From Gammaproteobacteria bacterium (lineage in GTDB: Bacteria > Pseudomonadota > Gammaproteobacteria > Pseudomonadales > Azotimanducaceae), in assembly GCA_028824555.1 (NCBI GenBank), contig JAPPDJ010000054.1:1-44545 (forward strand): a DNA stretch of 44,545 nucleotides, given 5' to 3'. This document shows, piece after piece, positions 1 to 8,006 of this stretch (position 1 is the first letter of the stretch; every line of letters begins with the position of its first letter). The position numbers were made by a program, and so were the translations under genes. A model generated the notes under the pieces. That model did not search any database and had not been told where the DNA came from. It was given only the letters and a program-made list of their open reading frames with translations.

Positions 1-1
1 C

Positions 2-523
2 CCGCGGCGGGGTCTCGCCGTCGATCTCCGGGGCCGGGGACTGGTGAGCCACGACTCGAAGGGCTTCCGCGAGGTCGGGCTGTCGGGCTCGCTCCTCTGG
101 GAGCCGCGGGCCGACCACGGCCGGGGTCCGAGCCTGACGCTGACGCAGACCGTGGGCGCCCAGGCCTCGGGCGGCGCGAACGCGCTGCTGCAACGGGGCA
201 CGCTCGCCGGCCTCGCGGCACACGACCGCCGCGAGGAGGGCAGCGAGCCGCTGGCACGTCGGCGCCTGGAGTTGCGGTTCGGCTACGGCCTTGCGGCGTT
301 CGGCGACCGCTTCACCGCGACGCCCGAGCTTGGCTTCGGGCGCTCCGCGGCGGGGCGCGACTATCGGCTTGGCTGGCGGCTCTCGCACGGCACGAGCGCC
401 GGCTCGCTCGACCTGTCGCTGGAGGCGACGCGGCGCGAGGCCGCAAGCGGCTTCGGGGCAAGGCATGGCGCGGGCGTGGAGCCCGACCACGTGGTTGGGC
501 TACGCATCGAGGCGCGGTTCTAG
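2..523 (+). CDS. Autotransporter-like outer-membrane beta-barrel protein, C-terminal fragment
   Basis: The reading frame is open from the window edge and ends at a TAG; the true start lies outside. The 173 visible residues match the C-terminal barrel common in gammaproteobacterial autotransporter/adhesin proteins: GRGLVSHDSKGF, a GPSLTLTQTVG strand, GGANALLQ, RLELRFGYG, the pair GRDYRLGWRL, and a final strand ending in aromatic Phe (RIEARF), the usual outer-membrane insertion signal. The passenger part is missing from the window, so what the protein binds or secretes cannot be said. Alternating hydrophobic residues and Gly/Arg-rich turns fit a beta-barrel. Family recognition is from motif memory and has not been searched. 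Confidence 0.75.
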   Translation, partial: PRRGLAVDLRGRGLVSHDSKGFREVGLSGSLLWEPRADHGRGPSLTLTQTVGAQASGGANALLQRGTLAGLAAHDRREEGSEPLARRRLELRFGYGLAAFGDRFTATPELGFGRSAAGRDYRLGWRLSHGTSAGSLDLSLEATRREAASGFGARHGAGVEPDHVVGLRIEARF

Positions 524-893
524 GTACGCCGAGCCAAGCATGGCCCTACGGCGATGGGCGCGGACGGGGGCCGCATGAACAACCGCACACCAAGCCAGCC
601 CCTTAGCACAACTTGACGCACACAAACCGTTAGAGTGCGCAGCAACTGCCAACGCGCCCGCAGGGCGCGCCGGGACCGGACAAGCCCGCCCCCTACGAAC
701 TGCGTTCTATGGCGCCTCCTAGCACAGCCTCTTGGGGACGAGGGCGGCTCTTGGGAGTGGCCTCTTTGACCGGGGCCTCTCGCACTTCAGTTCACCGCAA
801 GGCTCGCCAACCACCTTGACAGGCCCGACGATTTGTGTTGACAACGGTCGGCTCGAAGCGCAGCCTCAAGCGACTCACGGAGGGGGAAGCGGC
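524..893. other. 370-base intergenic region
   Basis: I see no convincing gene here. The open frame of the downstream amidohydrolase extends back to 732, but that stretch does not look like protein and has no ribosome site. The region holds a partial copy (637-670) of the double-hairpin repeat found in tandem near 35.4 kb. It also has two TTGACA hexamers at 816-821 and 838-843, 22 bases apart; neither has a good -10 at 17 bases, so no promoter is called. Confidence 0.6.
637..670. repeat. Partial copy of the dispersed double-hairpin repeat
   Basis: Bases 641-670 carry AGCAACTGCCAACGCGCCCG followed by CAGGGCGCGC. This matches the right half of the 53-base units at 35418-35523, with one base missing in the GCGCCC/GGGCGC loop. 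The left arm is degenerate, so the first palindrome is lost and the second retained. Two sites about 35 kb apart point to a dispersed intergenic element rather than a local duplication. Confidence 0.6.
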
Positions 894-2630
894 ATGGCCG
901 AGTTCGATGTGTGCATCAAGGGTGGGACGATTGTGGACGGCACTCGGGTGCCGCGCTATCGGGGCGATTTGTGGGTCAAGGACGGGCGCATTGCCCACAT
1001 CGGCGGGCGCGTCAAGGGCGACGCCGAGCGGGTGATTGACGCCGATGGGCTGATCGTCGCCCCTGGTTTCGTCGATCTCCACACCCACTACGACGCGCAG
1101 ATTCAGTGGGACCCGTACTGCACCATCTCCGGCTGGCACGGCGTCACGTCCGTCGTGCTCGGCAACTGCGGCTTCGGCTTTGCGCCGGTGGTGCCCGACG
1201 GGCGCGACCGTGCCATGCTCACCATGTCGCGCACTGAAGCCATTCCGTTCGACTCCATGAAGGAAGGCATGATCTGGGATTGGGTGACGTTCCCTGAATG
1301 GCTCGCCAGCCTCGAGCGCATCCCCAAGGGCGTCAACTGCCTCACCTACATGCCGGTGGCGCCGCTGATGACATGGGTGATGGGGCTCGAAGCCGCCAAG
1401 ACCCGGCCCGCCACGCGCCAGGAGCAGGCCGAGATGAAGGCGCTGCTGCACGAGGCGATGGATGCCGGCGCCTGCGGCTTCTCGGTTCAGCGTCTGGGTG
1501 AACACTCCGTGCAGGCCGACTTCGACGGCACGCCCATGGTCACCGACACCATGTGCGACGAGGACGTACTGGCACTCGGTGAAGTGCTCGCGGAGCGCGA
1601 CGAGGGCTTCATCCAGATCACCCAGTTCACCGGCGACTTGGACAAAGACCTCGCCTTCCAGGAGAAGCTCGCCGAAGTGAGCGGACGTCCCATCCTGCAC
1701 AACATCCTCGCCGTCAACCGCGAGAAGCCTGAAGTGCACCGCAACCGGCTCGACTGGCTGGCCGGCGCCAACGCCAAGGGCCTGCGCATCTTCGGGCAGG
1801 GCGTCACCGTGCGAACCGGCTTCGCCTTCACCCTGGAACACTGGAACCTCTACGACTCGAGCCCGGCGTGGAACCACGCCACCACGGGCACGTTCGAGGA
1901 GAAGATGGCCAAGTTCCAGAACGAGGAGGTGCGCGCTGCCATCCGCGCCGAGACCGACGCCGCCATCGAAAAGCTCGGCCGCACCCAGGCGCTCGGCGGG
2001 CCGATCGAAGAGCTGCTGGTGCAGTCGGTGGACGATTGCCCGAACGCGGATGCCCTTGAGGGCTACGTCGGCAAGTCCGTGCAGCAAATCGCCGACGCCG
2101 CCGGCAAGCACCCCATCGACGCGATGCTGGACCTCGCCGTGGAAGGCGAACTCAAGGTCGAGTTCCTAGGGCGCGACCGCGGCCAGAACGCCGACTACAT
2201 GGCGGAGATGATCTCCGCGCCCTACTCCATCCCCGGCGTGTCCGACGGCGGTGCCCACACCAAGTTCTTCACCGGCGGCGCCTACACCACCGATTTCCTC
2301 GCCTGGATGGTGCGCGACGAGAAGAAGATCAGCCTGGAAGAGGCGCACTACCGCCTGAGCTTCCTGCCAGCCTTCGCCGCCGGCTTCCGCGACCGCGGCT
2401 TCCTGCGCGAAGGCGCCCCGGCCGACATCGTGGTCTATGACCTGGACCGCCTAGAAGTCACTCCAAGCTGGGTCGGAGAGGTTGCCCACGACTTCCCGGC
2501 AGGCGAATGGCGTCGCGTGCAGCACGCCAAGGGCTACCGAGCCATCCTCGTCAACGGCATCCCGACGTTCGAAGAGGGGGAGTGCACGGGCAACACGCCG
2601 GGGCAACTGCTGAGGCACGGTCAAGGATAG
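894..2630 (+). CDS. N-acyl-D-amino-acid deacylase family amidohydrolase
   Basis: A 578-residue zinc-dependent amidohydrolase of the D-aminoacylase/dihydroorotase-like group, probably cytosolic and cleaving an N-acyl or related amide. N-terminal beta-sandwich residues (FDVCIKGGTIVDG, about 1-58) are followed by the metal motif DLHTHYDAQ (H63, H65), then GNCGFGFAP, whose Cys92 matches the metal-bridging Cys of D-aminoacylases. PILHNIL supplies a downstream His, and VSDGGAH supplies the catalytic Asp. The C-terminus returns to the sandwich domain (GAPADIVVYD). ATG 894 is chosen because AGGGGG sits just upstream and family similarity begins there; the longer open frame from 732 does not look like protein. 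The substrate is not evident, since neighbours are unrelated. This group often carries the loose label D-aminoacylase without proof. Confidence 0.85.
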   Translation: MAEFDVCIKGGTIVDGTRVPRYRGDLWVKDGRIAHIGGRVKGDAERVIDADGLIVAPGFVDLHTHYDAQIQWDPYCTISGWHGVTSVVLGNCGFGFAPVVPDGRDRAMLTMSRTEAIPFDSMKEGMIWDWVTFPEWLASLERIPKGVNCLTYMPVAPLMTWVMGLEAAKTRPATRQEQAEMKALLHEAMDAGACGFSVQRLGEHSVQADFDGTPMVTDTMCDEDVLALGEVLAERDEGFIQITQFTGDLDKDLAFQEKLAEVSGRPILHNILAVNREKPEVHRNRLDWLAGANAKGLRIFGQGVTVRTGFAFTLEHWNLYDSSPAWNHATTGTFEEKMAKFQNEEVRAAIRAETDAAIEKLGRTQALGGPIEELLVQSVDDCPNADALEGYVGKSVQQIADAAGKHPIDAMLDLAVEGELKVEFLGRDRGQNADYMAEMISAPYSIPGVSDGGAHTKFFTGGAYTTDFLAWMVRDEKKISLEEAHYRLSFLPAFAAGFRDRGFLREGAPADIVVYDLDRLEVTPSWVGEVAHDFPAGEWRRVQHAKGYRAILVNGIPTFEEGECTGNTPGQLLRHGQG

Positions 2631-2735
2631 GAGGCACGCAGTAGGGGCTTCTTTCGAGAGCCGAGGGCATTTCGGCAACCCGTCTATTAGATGGCGGGCG
2701 AGGCGCGCTCCCACAAAGGGACTAGACCGCAACCC

Positions 2736-3107
2736 TTAGACAACGCCCTCCACGTGCGAGGAGTTGACTGGGATCTGGTAGCCCGAAGGCCCAGTGATCG
2801 AGAACGAGTCGTGGATTGAGCCGCGTTCGATGGGCGTGGCGTCCACGCCGTCCTCGACGAAGCGCTGGTGCACCGCATCCACGTCGTCCACCATGAGGTC
2901 AAACGGGGCACGGCGGCCCGGTTCGATGGCCTCCTCGGACTTCGACAGGATCAGGTGCGTGCCGCCGCGAAGTTCCAGGATGGCGAACTCCGGGCGCTCC
3001 AGGATTTCCCGCATCCCGTGCCGCACGAAAAACTGATACGCCGACGGCACGTCCGTCACGACCATCCGCATATGGCCCACCGCAAAGACCGGTCTTTCGT
3101 CTGCCAC
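2736..3107 (-). CDS. VOC (glyoxalase/bleomycin-resistance fold) family protein
   Basis: A 123-residue protein with one vicinal-oxygen-chelate repeat pair. It begins VGHMRMVVTDVPSAYQFF, has LELRGGTHLIL in the middle, and FDLMVDDVDAVHQRF followed by DPSGY-like GPSGYQIPV near the end. Candidate metal ligands are the His in VGHMRM and the Glu in AILELRGG; the usual C-terminal ligand position reads Pro-Val rather than a clear Glu, so catalysis is uncertain. The GTG at 3107 is chosen because GGAGG lies 5-6 bases upstream; a longer frame to 3179 lacks such a site and adds non-conserved residues. It converges on the amidohydrolase. The substrate is unknown; members include dioxygenases, glyoxalases and drug-binding proteins. 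Confidence 0.75.
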   Translation of the reverse strand: MADERPVFAVGHMRMVVTDVPSAYQFFVRHGMREILERPEFAILELRGGTHLILSKSEEAIEPGRRAPFDLMVDDVDAVHQRFVEDGVDATPIERGSIHDSFSITGPSGYQIPVNSSHVEGVV

Positions 3108-3283
3108 GCCAACCTCCGCACTACGAAGCAAATGAGGCGTAGAACTTACCGCCCGCCACCACCCCACGCAATCGCTCATCTGTCAATGCGCATCGTGGAT
3201 GCCTTGCAGGACGGCTACCTGCCAACTCCCGCAGGGAGTCTCCGAGGGTCGTACAATCCGCCGAGAATCGAAAGGGGATTCGC

Positions 3284-3739
3284 ATGATGCTCGGCTCATC
3301 CTCATCGATGAACGAAGCGTTCGGGGCCTTGCGACATACCGGGACCGCGCTAATCAAGCGGGGCACCGCGTTGGGGCCGCTTGTTCCGCTTCTGGGGGTT
3401 GCTGTGGCCTTCGTGCTCGTGGCGCTGTTCTTCGTCGATGTGGCCGTCTTTTGCGGAGTTCCGCTAATCTCATCCGTGCTGGTGGTCACCTCGATCGCCA
3501 TCGTTGCCGTCTTCCTTTTTCAATACATGAGATTCGCAAGGGCCGATCCGGATCGCCTTCAATCTGAACACTTCCGCGTTCAAATGCAGCATATGCAATT
3601 GATGGGCGCGAAAGGGTTGCCTGAACCCGTCTCTGCGGACTTGCTCGATGACCCGAAGTCAAACCCGGCCGAGGAGCTACGCGAGTCGGAGGAGACCGAC
3701 GACTCTACTCGCCAGACCGAAACGGAGGACCGAACGTGA
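3284..3739 (+). CDS. Two-helix membrane protein coupled to a Cas2/SinR-like gene
   Basis: I do not recognise a family. The 151-residue protein has a short basic N-terminus, two hydrophobic helices (about 31-55, LVPLLGVAVAFVLVALFF, and about 59-80, SSVLVVTSIAIVAVFLF), then a soluble tail with an HFRVQMQHMQLMGAKGLPEP stretch and a very acidic, Ser/Thr-rich C-terminus. The tail probably faces the cytoplasm (inference from positive charges flanking helix 2). GGGG lies upstream of ATG 3284, and a TACAAT -10-like hexamer sits at 3252-3257. Its stop overlaps the GTG of the next gene by four bases (GTGA), so the two proteins are probably made together. By eye the pair is less GC-rich than its neighbours. 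Confidence 0.7.
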   Translation: MMLGSSSSMNEAFGALRHTGTALIKRGTALGPLVPLLGVAVAFVLVALFFVDVAVFCGVPLISSVLVVTSIAIVAVFLFQYMRFARADPDRLQSEHFRVQMQHMQLMGAKGLPEPVSADLLDDPKSNPAEELRESEETDDSTRQTETEDRT

Positions 3740-4095
3740 AATCCTACATGTTCGCGTACAGCCAACTGTGCCCCGATTGGCAGGCGCAGGCCATTCTTGA
3801 TGCCACACAGGCGGTCACAAACTGGATTCAGCCGTTTCCCAATGCGGCAATCATCCAATCCAGTCTCGATGCGCGCGACCTAGCTGCGGTGCTGCGCAGC
3901 CGGCTAGGACAGACTTGGTTCCTTGTATCTGAACTCCACAGCGCGTCCGTAGATGGCTGGCTTCCGGGCAACGCTTGGCAGTTCGTCAATACGCCCGGTG
4001 GGCCCTTGCCGTTCCTCGTGCCGCAGGACATCAGGCCACCGCAGGTTCCTCTCCACCAAAGACCAGCGGGCGATCCGAGCGTCGGGGGTTCCTGA
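3736..4095 (+). CDS. Small Cas2/SinR-like protein
   Basis: A 119-residue protein. The first 70 residues resemble the SinR-type, Cas2/VapD-like ferredoxin fold: a first strand KSYMFAYS, a helix with QAILDATQAV, a strand with AIIQSSLDARDLAAVLRSRL, then TWFLVSEL. In SinR-like proteins the same order is strand, helix, an IxSSLSAxxIRDxL segment and a final strand before a tryptophan-rich tail; here GWLPGNAWQFVNT fits that tail. No CRISPR array or other cas gene is present, so a CRISPR role is unlikely. The last 25 residues are Pro-rich and unlike the family. Start GTG 3736 has GGAGG eight bases upstream and overlaps the previous stop. It may act on nucleic acid like VapD/Cas2 relatives, but that is inference. 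Confidence 0.6.
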   Translation: MKSYMFAYSQLCPDWQAQAILDATQAVTNWIQPFPNAAIIQSSLDARDLAAVLRSRLGQTWFLVSELHSASVDGWLPGNAWQFVNTPGGPLPFLVPQDIRPPQVPLHQRPAGDPSVGGS

Positions 4096-4182
4096 CATTG
4101 GTCGTGACACTAGCCCGAAGTGTCCCATAGCGCGACCGAGCCCCAGTACGAAATGCGCCGGTCGCCTCACCTGCCGCGCCCG

Positions 4183-4995
4183 CTATCCGTCGATCCGCGC
4201 GAACACCTCCATCGCGGTGCGCATGCCTTGAACCGCACGCGGAAACCCCACGTACAGGCACAAGTGCGTCATTACTTCCCTTATCTCGTCGCGGCCAAGT
4301 CCGTGGTTGAGCCCTCCACGCACGTGGAAGGAGAGCTCGGCTTCCTGTCCGAGCGCGACGAGGATCGCGATCACTACCAAGGACCGGTCGCGACGCGAGA
4401 GTTGCGGCCGCGACCAGATCTCCCCAAACGCCCACTTCATCGCCCAGTCGCCGAGTTCGCCGAGGTGGTCGCGCAACGCCTCGAGATCGGCTAGCGGATC
4501 GGGGTCCGCACGACCGCCCGTCATCGATGCCCGCACGTCCGCGGCGCGCGTCAGCCGCTCGGCATCCGAGAGATGGTCCGCCGGCGCCCGGTCCTCGATC
4601 CGCTCCACGCCTTCCGCCTCCCGGAATGCCGCGTCCATGCGGCGGCTTGCCGCCATTGCGGCTGGGAAGCCAGCGTACGCTGCGATGTGAAGGTTGATCT
4701 CCTCGATCTCGATGCGCGTGAGCCCGTGACGCAGCCCGACCCTGGTGTGGAGTTCTAGCTCCTCGGCACGCGCCTGCGCGGCCAACACGGCGATGATCAT
4801 CAGGCTGCGATCGCGCCGGTTGAGCCCGGGCCGGTCCCACATCTCCCCCACCGCCGCGAACGCAAACGTCCCGAGCGCACCCATGCGCCGCTCCATGGCG
4901 GCAAGCACCTGCGCCGGTTCCGCATCCGGCACGAAGCGCGAGAACGTCGCGGACGCGTGTTCGAGCCGGTCTCCCCAGGTGGCGTCGTCGGACAT
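4183..4995 (-). CDS. Tandem carboxymuconolactone decarboxylase (CMD) family protein
   Basis: A 270-residue protein built from two CMD/AhpD-fold repeats. The first has GLNRRDRSLMIIAVLAAQ, ELELHTRVGLRHGLT and EIEEINLHIAAYAGFPAA (about 55-115). The second repeats the order with LSRRDRSLVVIAILVAL, FHVRGGLNHGLG and EVMTHLCLYVGFPRA (about 195-255). There is no CxxC pair, so it belongs to the PcaC-like decarboxylase/lactonase type rather than the AhpD peroxidase type. Related proteins act on gamma-carboxymuconolactone or on other ring-opening and cyclisation products. No protocatechuate genes are nearby, so the substrate is open. ATG 4995 is preceded by GGGGGGGAAAA, an acceptable if weak ribosome site. 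Confidence 0.8.
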   Translation of the reverse strand: MSDDATWGDRLEHASATFSRFVPDAEPAQVLAAMERRMGALGTFAFAAVGEMWDRPGLNRRDRSLMIIAVLAAQARAEELELHTRVGLRHGLTRIEIEEINLHIAAYAGFPAAMAASRRMDAAFREAEGVERIEDRAPADHLSDAERLTRAADVRASMTGGRADPDPLADLEALRDHLGELGDWAMKWAFGEIWSRPQLSRRDRSLVVIAILVALGQEAELSFHVRGGLNHGLGRDEIREVMTHLCLYVGFPRAVQGMRTAMEVFARIDG

Positions 4996-5168
4996 TGTGT
5001 TTTCCCCCCCGCATGGTTTCGTTGGCGACCGGAGATCGTAGCGCGTAACGCGGGCCAGGACTGAGAGCTCCGCGACCCAAGGGGCCCCGCAGGCTTGTCA
5101 ACGTGGCGTGCGACGCGACTCCTTCCTGCCACCGAACGTGCTGGAAGGAGTCCTCGTGCAGAGAATCG

Positions 5169-6515
5169 TCAGTCGCCCGTTTCGTGGTTGAAGACTCGCA
5201 CCACAGTGCCGGCAGAGCTTGGGTCAGTGCGGACGAGGTTCGCGTTACCGGATTTGCCGGCGCTACGCTCGAAGGCGGCTTGGCGGCCGCTTGCCAAGGG
5301 GGTGGTGATGCCGGCGCCGTGGGGCCATACGCCGGGTTCCTGCTTGATGAAGCGGGTGATGTGTTGGGCGTGTGGAGAGAGCGACTGCCAGATTTCGTGG
5401 GGCATCGTCTTCTGGAAGTGGCGTCCGTGGCGCGAGGGGGCGGAGTATTCGATGCTCGGCAGGGCTCGCACCTCGCGGGAGAGATTCGGTGTGGCGCCGT
5501 GCCAGGCGCGGACATCGCGGAAGATGGCCGAGCCGGCGGGGGCACCCACCAAGGTTGAGAGGCGCATCCACTCCGGCTCTTCATCGGGCTTCGGTGGAGG
5601 GGAGGTTGCGGTGTGGGTGCCGGGGATTTCGCGGATGGGGCCGTTTTCCCACGTCAGGTCCGTCATGGCGAAGTTGATGGTCACACCCGGGGAGGTGCGA
5701 TCCATGACGAGGCGCTGGGTGCGGAATGACAGGTCGGCAAAATGTTCCGCCGCGAGCGAAGGTTCCTCTAGCGAGGAGAAGCCCCTCGCGCTCCCCCGCG
5801 CTGAAGGCTCTTGGCGGGCGTATGCCGCCATCCGGGCATCGCCGTCCTGCTGTTCGTCGATGCCGTCGGTGTGCAGGTGCTGGTACTCGATGGCGCCGGG
5901 CAAGCTCAGGTCGCCGCCACCGCCCCAGACTCCGTAGTCGGCTGAGGCGAAGATGGCCTTGAGGATGGGCGTCGTGGTGGGCAGGTCGATCATCGATGTC
6001 CACGCCGGGTCGTGCATCATCTGGCGCGATGCCGACGTGGTGCCGTAGCAGTAGCGATGCGGCAGCCGACCGCTCTCTGCCAGATAGCGGCGGTCGTCGC
6101 GCCCCGGCATCGCGAGGATTTCCTTCAAGACCCGCGCGCAGCCTTCGCGAAAGAGCGCGAGGTGCGTGGCGTCCAAGGCATCGCGCACCACCACGAAGCC
6201 GTCGCGGCGGAAGATCCGGGTTGCCCGATCCACTTCGTCGGGCGCACAGATTTCGAGGCCCGGGATGCCGTTGTTGGCCTTCAGATGGCGGCGAAGGGCC
6301 TGCACTTCCGGGTCGTCGATTACCCGACGTGAAGGACAGCGAGGGTCAGGCGCTCGGCCAACCATGCTTTGCATCGGCACGCCGTCCTCGTCCACCACCT
6401 CGTTCGGCGGCACCGCGGCATCCCAGCCGACGAGCGTGTCGCCGAACACGCGGAATCCCTCAAGCTCCTCCTCCTTGGTGGGGCGGCCGGAAACCGGGTC
6501 GCGGGTCGCGTTCAT
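5169..6515 (-). CDS. Phytanoyl-CoA dioxygenase (PhyH) family oxygenase
   Basis: A 448-residue Fe(II)/2-oxoglutarate-dependent oxygenase of the PhyH superfamily. After a 90-residue N-terminal extension comes the fold entry FRRDGFVVVRDALD. The metal triad is visible: HLHTDG gives H215 and D217, and AWHGATPNLS gives the distal His (H339). Arg347 or Arg350 just after it would hold 2-oxoglutarate. Longer than typical PhyH proteins (about 280-320 residues) because of the N-terminal extension and a C-terminal tail of about 60 residues. It probably hydroxylates an organic acid, amide or natural product; the substrate cannot be read from the context. A TTGACA/17/AATGCT promoter lies at 6545-6573. It is divergent from the HisN-like gene. 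Confidence 0.85.
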   Translation of the reverse strand: MNATRDPVSGRPTKEEELEGFRVFGDTLVGWDAAVPPNEVVDEDGVPMQSMVGRAPDPRCPSRRVIDDPEVQALRRHLKANNGIPGLEICAPDEVDRATRIFRRDGFVVVRDALDATHLALFREGCARVLKEILAMPGRDDRRYLAESGRLPHRYCYGTTSASRQMMHDPAWTSMIDLPTTTPILKAIFASADYGVWGGGGDLSLPGAIEYQHLHTDGIDEQQDGDARMAAYARQEPSARGSARGFSSLEEPSLAAEHFADLSFRTQRLVMDRTSPGVTINFAMTDLTWENGPIREIPGTHTATSPPPKPDEEPEWMRLSTLVGAPAGSAIFRDVRAWHGATPNLSREVRALPSIEYSAPSRHGRHFQKTMPHEIWQSLSPHAQHITRFIKQEPGVWPHGAGITTPLASGRQAAFERSAGKSGNANLVRTDPSSAGTVVRVFNHETGD

Positions 6516-6544
6516 GCCATCTCCGCTCGGCAGGTTCGACTTGG

Positions 6545-6573
6545 AGCATTTCGCGCCTCGGCGGCGTTGTCAA
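6545..6573 (-). promoter_or_regulatory. Sigma-70-like promoter of the PhyH gene
   Basis: On the minus strand TTGACA (6568-6573) is followed by a 17-base spacer and AATGCT (6545-6550), about 30 bases before the ATG at 6515. The -35 is perfect; the -10 keeps the key second A and final T. Confidence 0.55.
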
Positions 6574-6726
6574 CGAGGGGGGGAAGCACAGCAGTTCGGG
6601 CAAGCGAATTGCCGACGCGCCCGCAAGGGAGCGCCAGCGCAAGACGCACAGTAAAATCCGCACTCGCATCGTTCTTGGCCTTTCTTCTGGGCCAACGTCA
6701 CCGCCAGTTCGGGAGGGCAAGCGCCC

Positions 6727-7530
6727 GTGAATGTCAGGCAGCGCGCCGAGTTTCTCGAATTCGCACGTGAACTCGCGGAACGGGCGGGAGCGTCCATCCT
6801 GCCGCAGTTCCGCCAGGCACCAGCCATCGACAACAAGAAGGCCGGCAGCGGATACGACCCCGTAACGGAAGCCGACCGCGCGGCCGAAAGGGTGATGCGC
6901 GACGCAATCCGCGAGCGCTACCCGAGCCACGGCATCCTCGGCGAGGAGTTCGGCCACGAACCGGGCGACGGTTTGACTTGGGTGCTGGACCCCATCGACG
7001 GCACCCGAGGCTTCGTCATGGGCCTCTTGCACTGGGGCACGCTGGTGGCGCTGTTCGATGGCGAGAGTCCGGTGGTTGGCGTGATTCATCAGCCGTTCCT
7101 CGGCGAGACCTTCTCAGGCGATGGCCACACGGCGCAATACCGACGCAACGACGGCTCACGCACACTGCGCACGCGCCGTTGCTCGCAGCTTCAAGACGCC
7201 CTCGCCGGCACCACCGCCCCTGACCTCTTCAAGACTTCGGAAGAAACCGCCGCCTTCCAGCGAATCCGTGCCAAAGCACGCACCGTGCGCTACGGCACCG
7301 ACTGCTACCTGTACGCCATGCTGGCGATGGGCCAAGCAGACCTCGTCATAGAAGCCGGCCTAAAGCCCTACGACGTGCAGGCGCTGATCCCGGTGGTGGA
7401 GGGCGCCGGCGGCGTCATCACCGACTGGAAGGGCGGCAACCCCGCAATGGGCGGCCAGGTGTTGGCAACGGGGGACCCCGAGCTACACGAGCTCGCCCTA
7501 AGGGAACTCGGGCGCGAGCGAACGCCTTGA
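6727..7530 (+). CDS. hisN: Histidinol-phosphatase-like inositol monophosphatase family enzyme
   Basis: A 267-residue Mg-dependent phosphatase of the inositol monophosphatase superfamily, the usual family length. Motifs in order: DPVTEADRAAERVMR (44-58), GILGEEFG (69-76, metal-binding Glu) and the signature DPIDGTRGF (88-96, D88 and D91). GTDCYLYAMLAMGQADLVIE follows, then DVQALIPVVEGAGGVITDWKG near the end. The RGFVMG segment and the VQALIPVVEGAGG form are those of the histidinol-phosphatase (HisN) branch, which removes phosphate from L-histidinol phosphate in histidine synthesis. No other his gene is nearby, which is common for hisN. The start is GTG 6727, with GGGAGGGC nine bases upstream. 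Another sugar- or inositol-phosphatase role remains possible. Confidence 0.8.
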   Translation: MNVRQRAEFLEFARELAERAGASILPQFRQAPAIDNKKAGSGYDPVTEADRAAERVMRDAIRERYPSHGILGEEFGHEPGDGLTWVLDPIDGTRGFVMGLLHWGTLVALFDGESPVVGVIHQPFLGETFSGDGHTAQYRRNDGSRTLRTRRCSQLQDALAGTTAPDLFKTSEETAAFQRIRAKARTVRYGTDCYLYAMLAMGQADLVIEAGLKPYDVQALIPVVEGAGGVITDWKGGNPAMGGQVLATGDPELHELALRELGRERTP

Positions 7531-7561
7531 TGCAACCCTCTGCCAGACCGCCCGGGCACCC

Positions 7562-7987
7562 TTAACGCGCCGCCTTGAGGATTTCGGCTCGAGCGCGGAG
7601 TGGGTCCTTGAGGATGCGGCGGCGGGCGTCGCCAACTTCCTTGGCGCTCAAGGGACGGAATCCTGCTGGCGATGCGTCGCGGCTAAACTCCTGGAGGGCC
7701 CAGTTGAGAAGGTTTGCTAGGCGGGCGTTCCGGAGGGGAGCTTGGGCCACCTCTGGGACGCGGATGAGGTAATCGCGCCCGTCTGGCATTGCCGCGAGAC
7801 GGGCCATCGAGCGCAGCGGCGGGACTTCTGGGGGTGCGCCGCTGCCGTCGGCTAGATGGCAGCCGGCGCAGTGCAGGAGGTAGTCGTAACGCGCCACTGC
7901 CGCGTCAGGCGACTCGGATGCCGCTTCCCCCAGCGCGCCCGTGGCGAGCAGAGCAAGCGCGGTGCAAGGCCAAAGGCGGCTGCCCAT
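7562..7987 (-). CDS. Periplasmic monohaem cytochrome c, last gene of the amine dehydrogenase operon
   Basis: A 141-residue protein with a cleavable-looking signal peptide (about 1-23, TALALLATGALGEA) and one c-type haem site, C40-A-G-C43-H44. A Met axial ligand may come from the MARLAAMPDGRDYL segment. It starts 19 bases after mauA on the same strand, so it is probably co-transcribed and could accept electrons from the TTQ enzyme, in the place amicyanin (MauC) takes in classic mau operons; that role is inference. It is far too small and has one haem too few to be MauG, the dihaem enzyme that completes TTQ. No ribosome site is obvious before the ATG. Confidence 0.75.
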   Translation of the reverse strand: MGSRLWPCTALALLATGALGEAASESPDAAVARYDYLLHCAGCHLADGSGAPPEVPPLRSMARLAAMPDGRDYLIRVPEVAQAPLRNARLANLLNWALQEFSRDASPAGFRPLSAKEVGDARRRILKDPLRARAEILKAAR

Positions 7988-8006
7988 TGCGCGCGGCGCC
8001 GAAACC

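Noticed and set aside
613-636. TTGACG and TAGAGT as a promoter for the amidohydrolase
   Set aside because: The spacer is only 12 bases and the pair lies more than 250 bases before the start codon.
792-2111. A 439-residue minus-strand open frame inside the amidohydrolase gene
   Set aside because: It is antisense to a gene with intact HxH and Cys metal motifs and shows no recognisable domain.
3736-4095. A CRISPR-Cas locus, suggested by the Cas2-like protein
   Set aside because: No direct-repeat array, Cas1 or effector gene is present anywhere in the window.
4031-5584. A 517-residue minus-strand open frame overlapping the CMD and PhyH genes
   Set aside because: It is Arg/Pro/Ser-rich and out of frame with both real genes on the same strand, so it is a GC-driven artefact.
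7562-7987. The small cytochrome as MauG
   Set aside because: MauG is a dihaem protein of roughly 350-400 residues; this has a single CxxCH and 141 residues.
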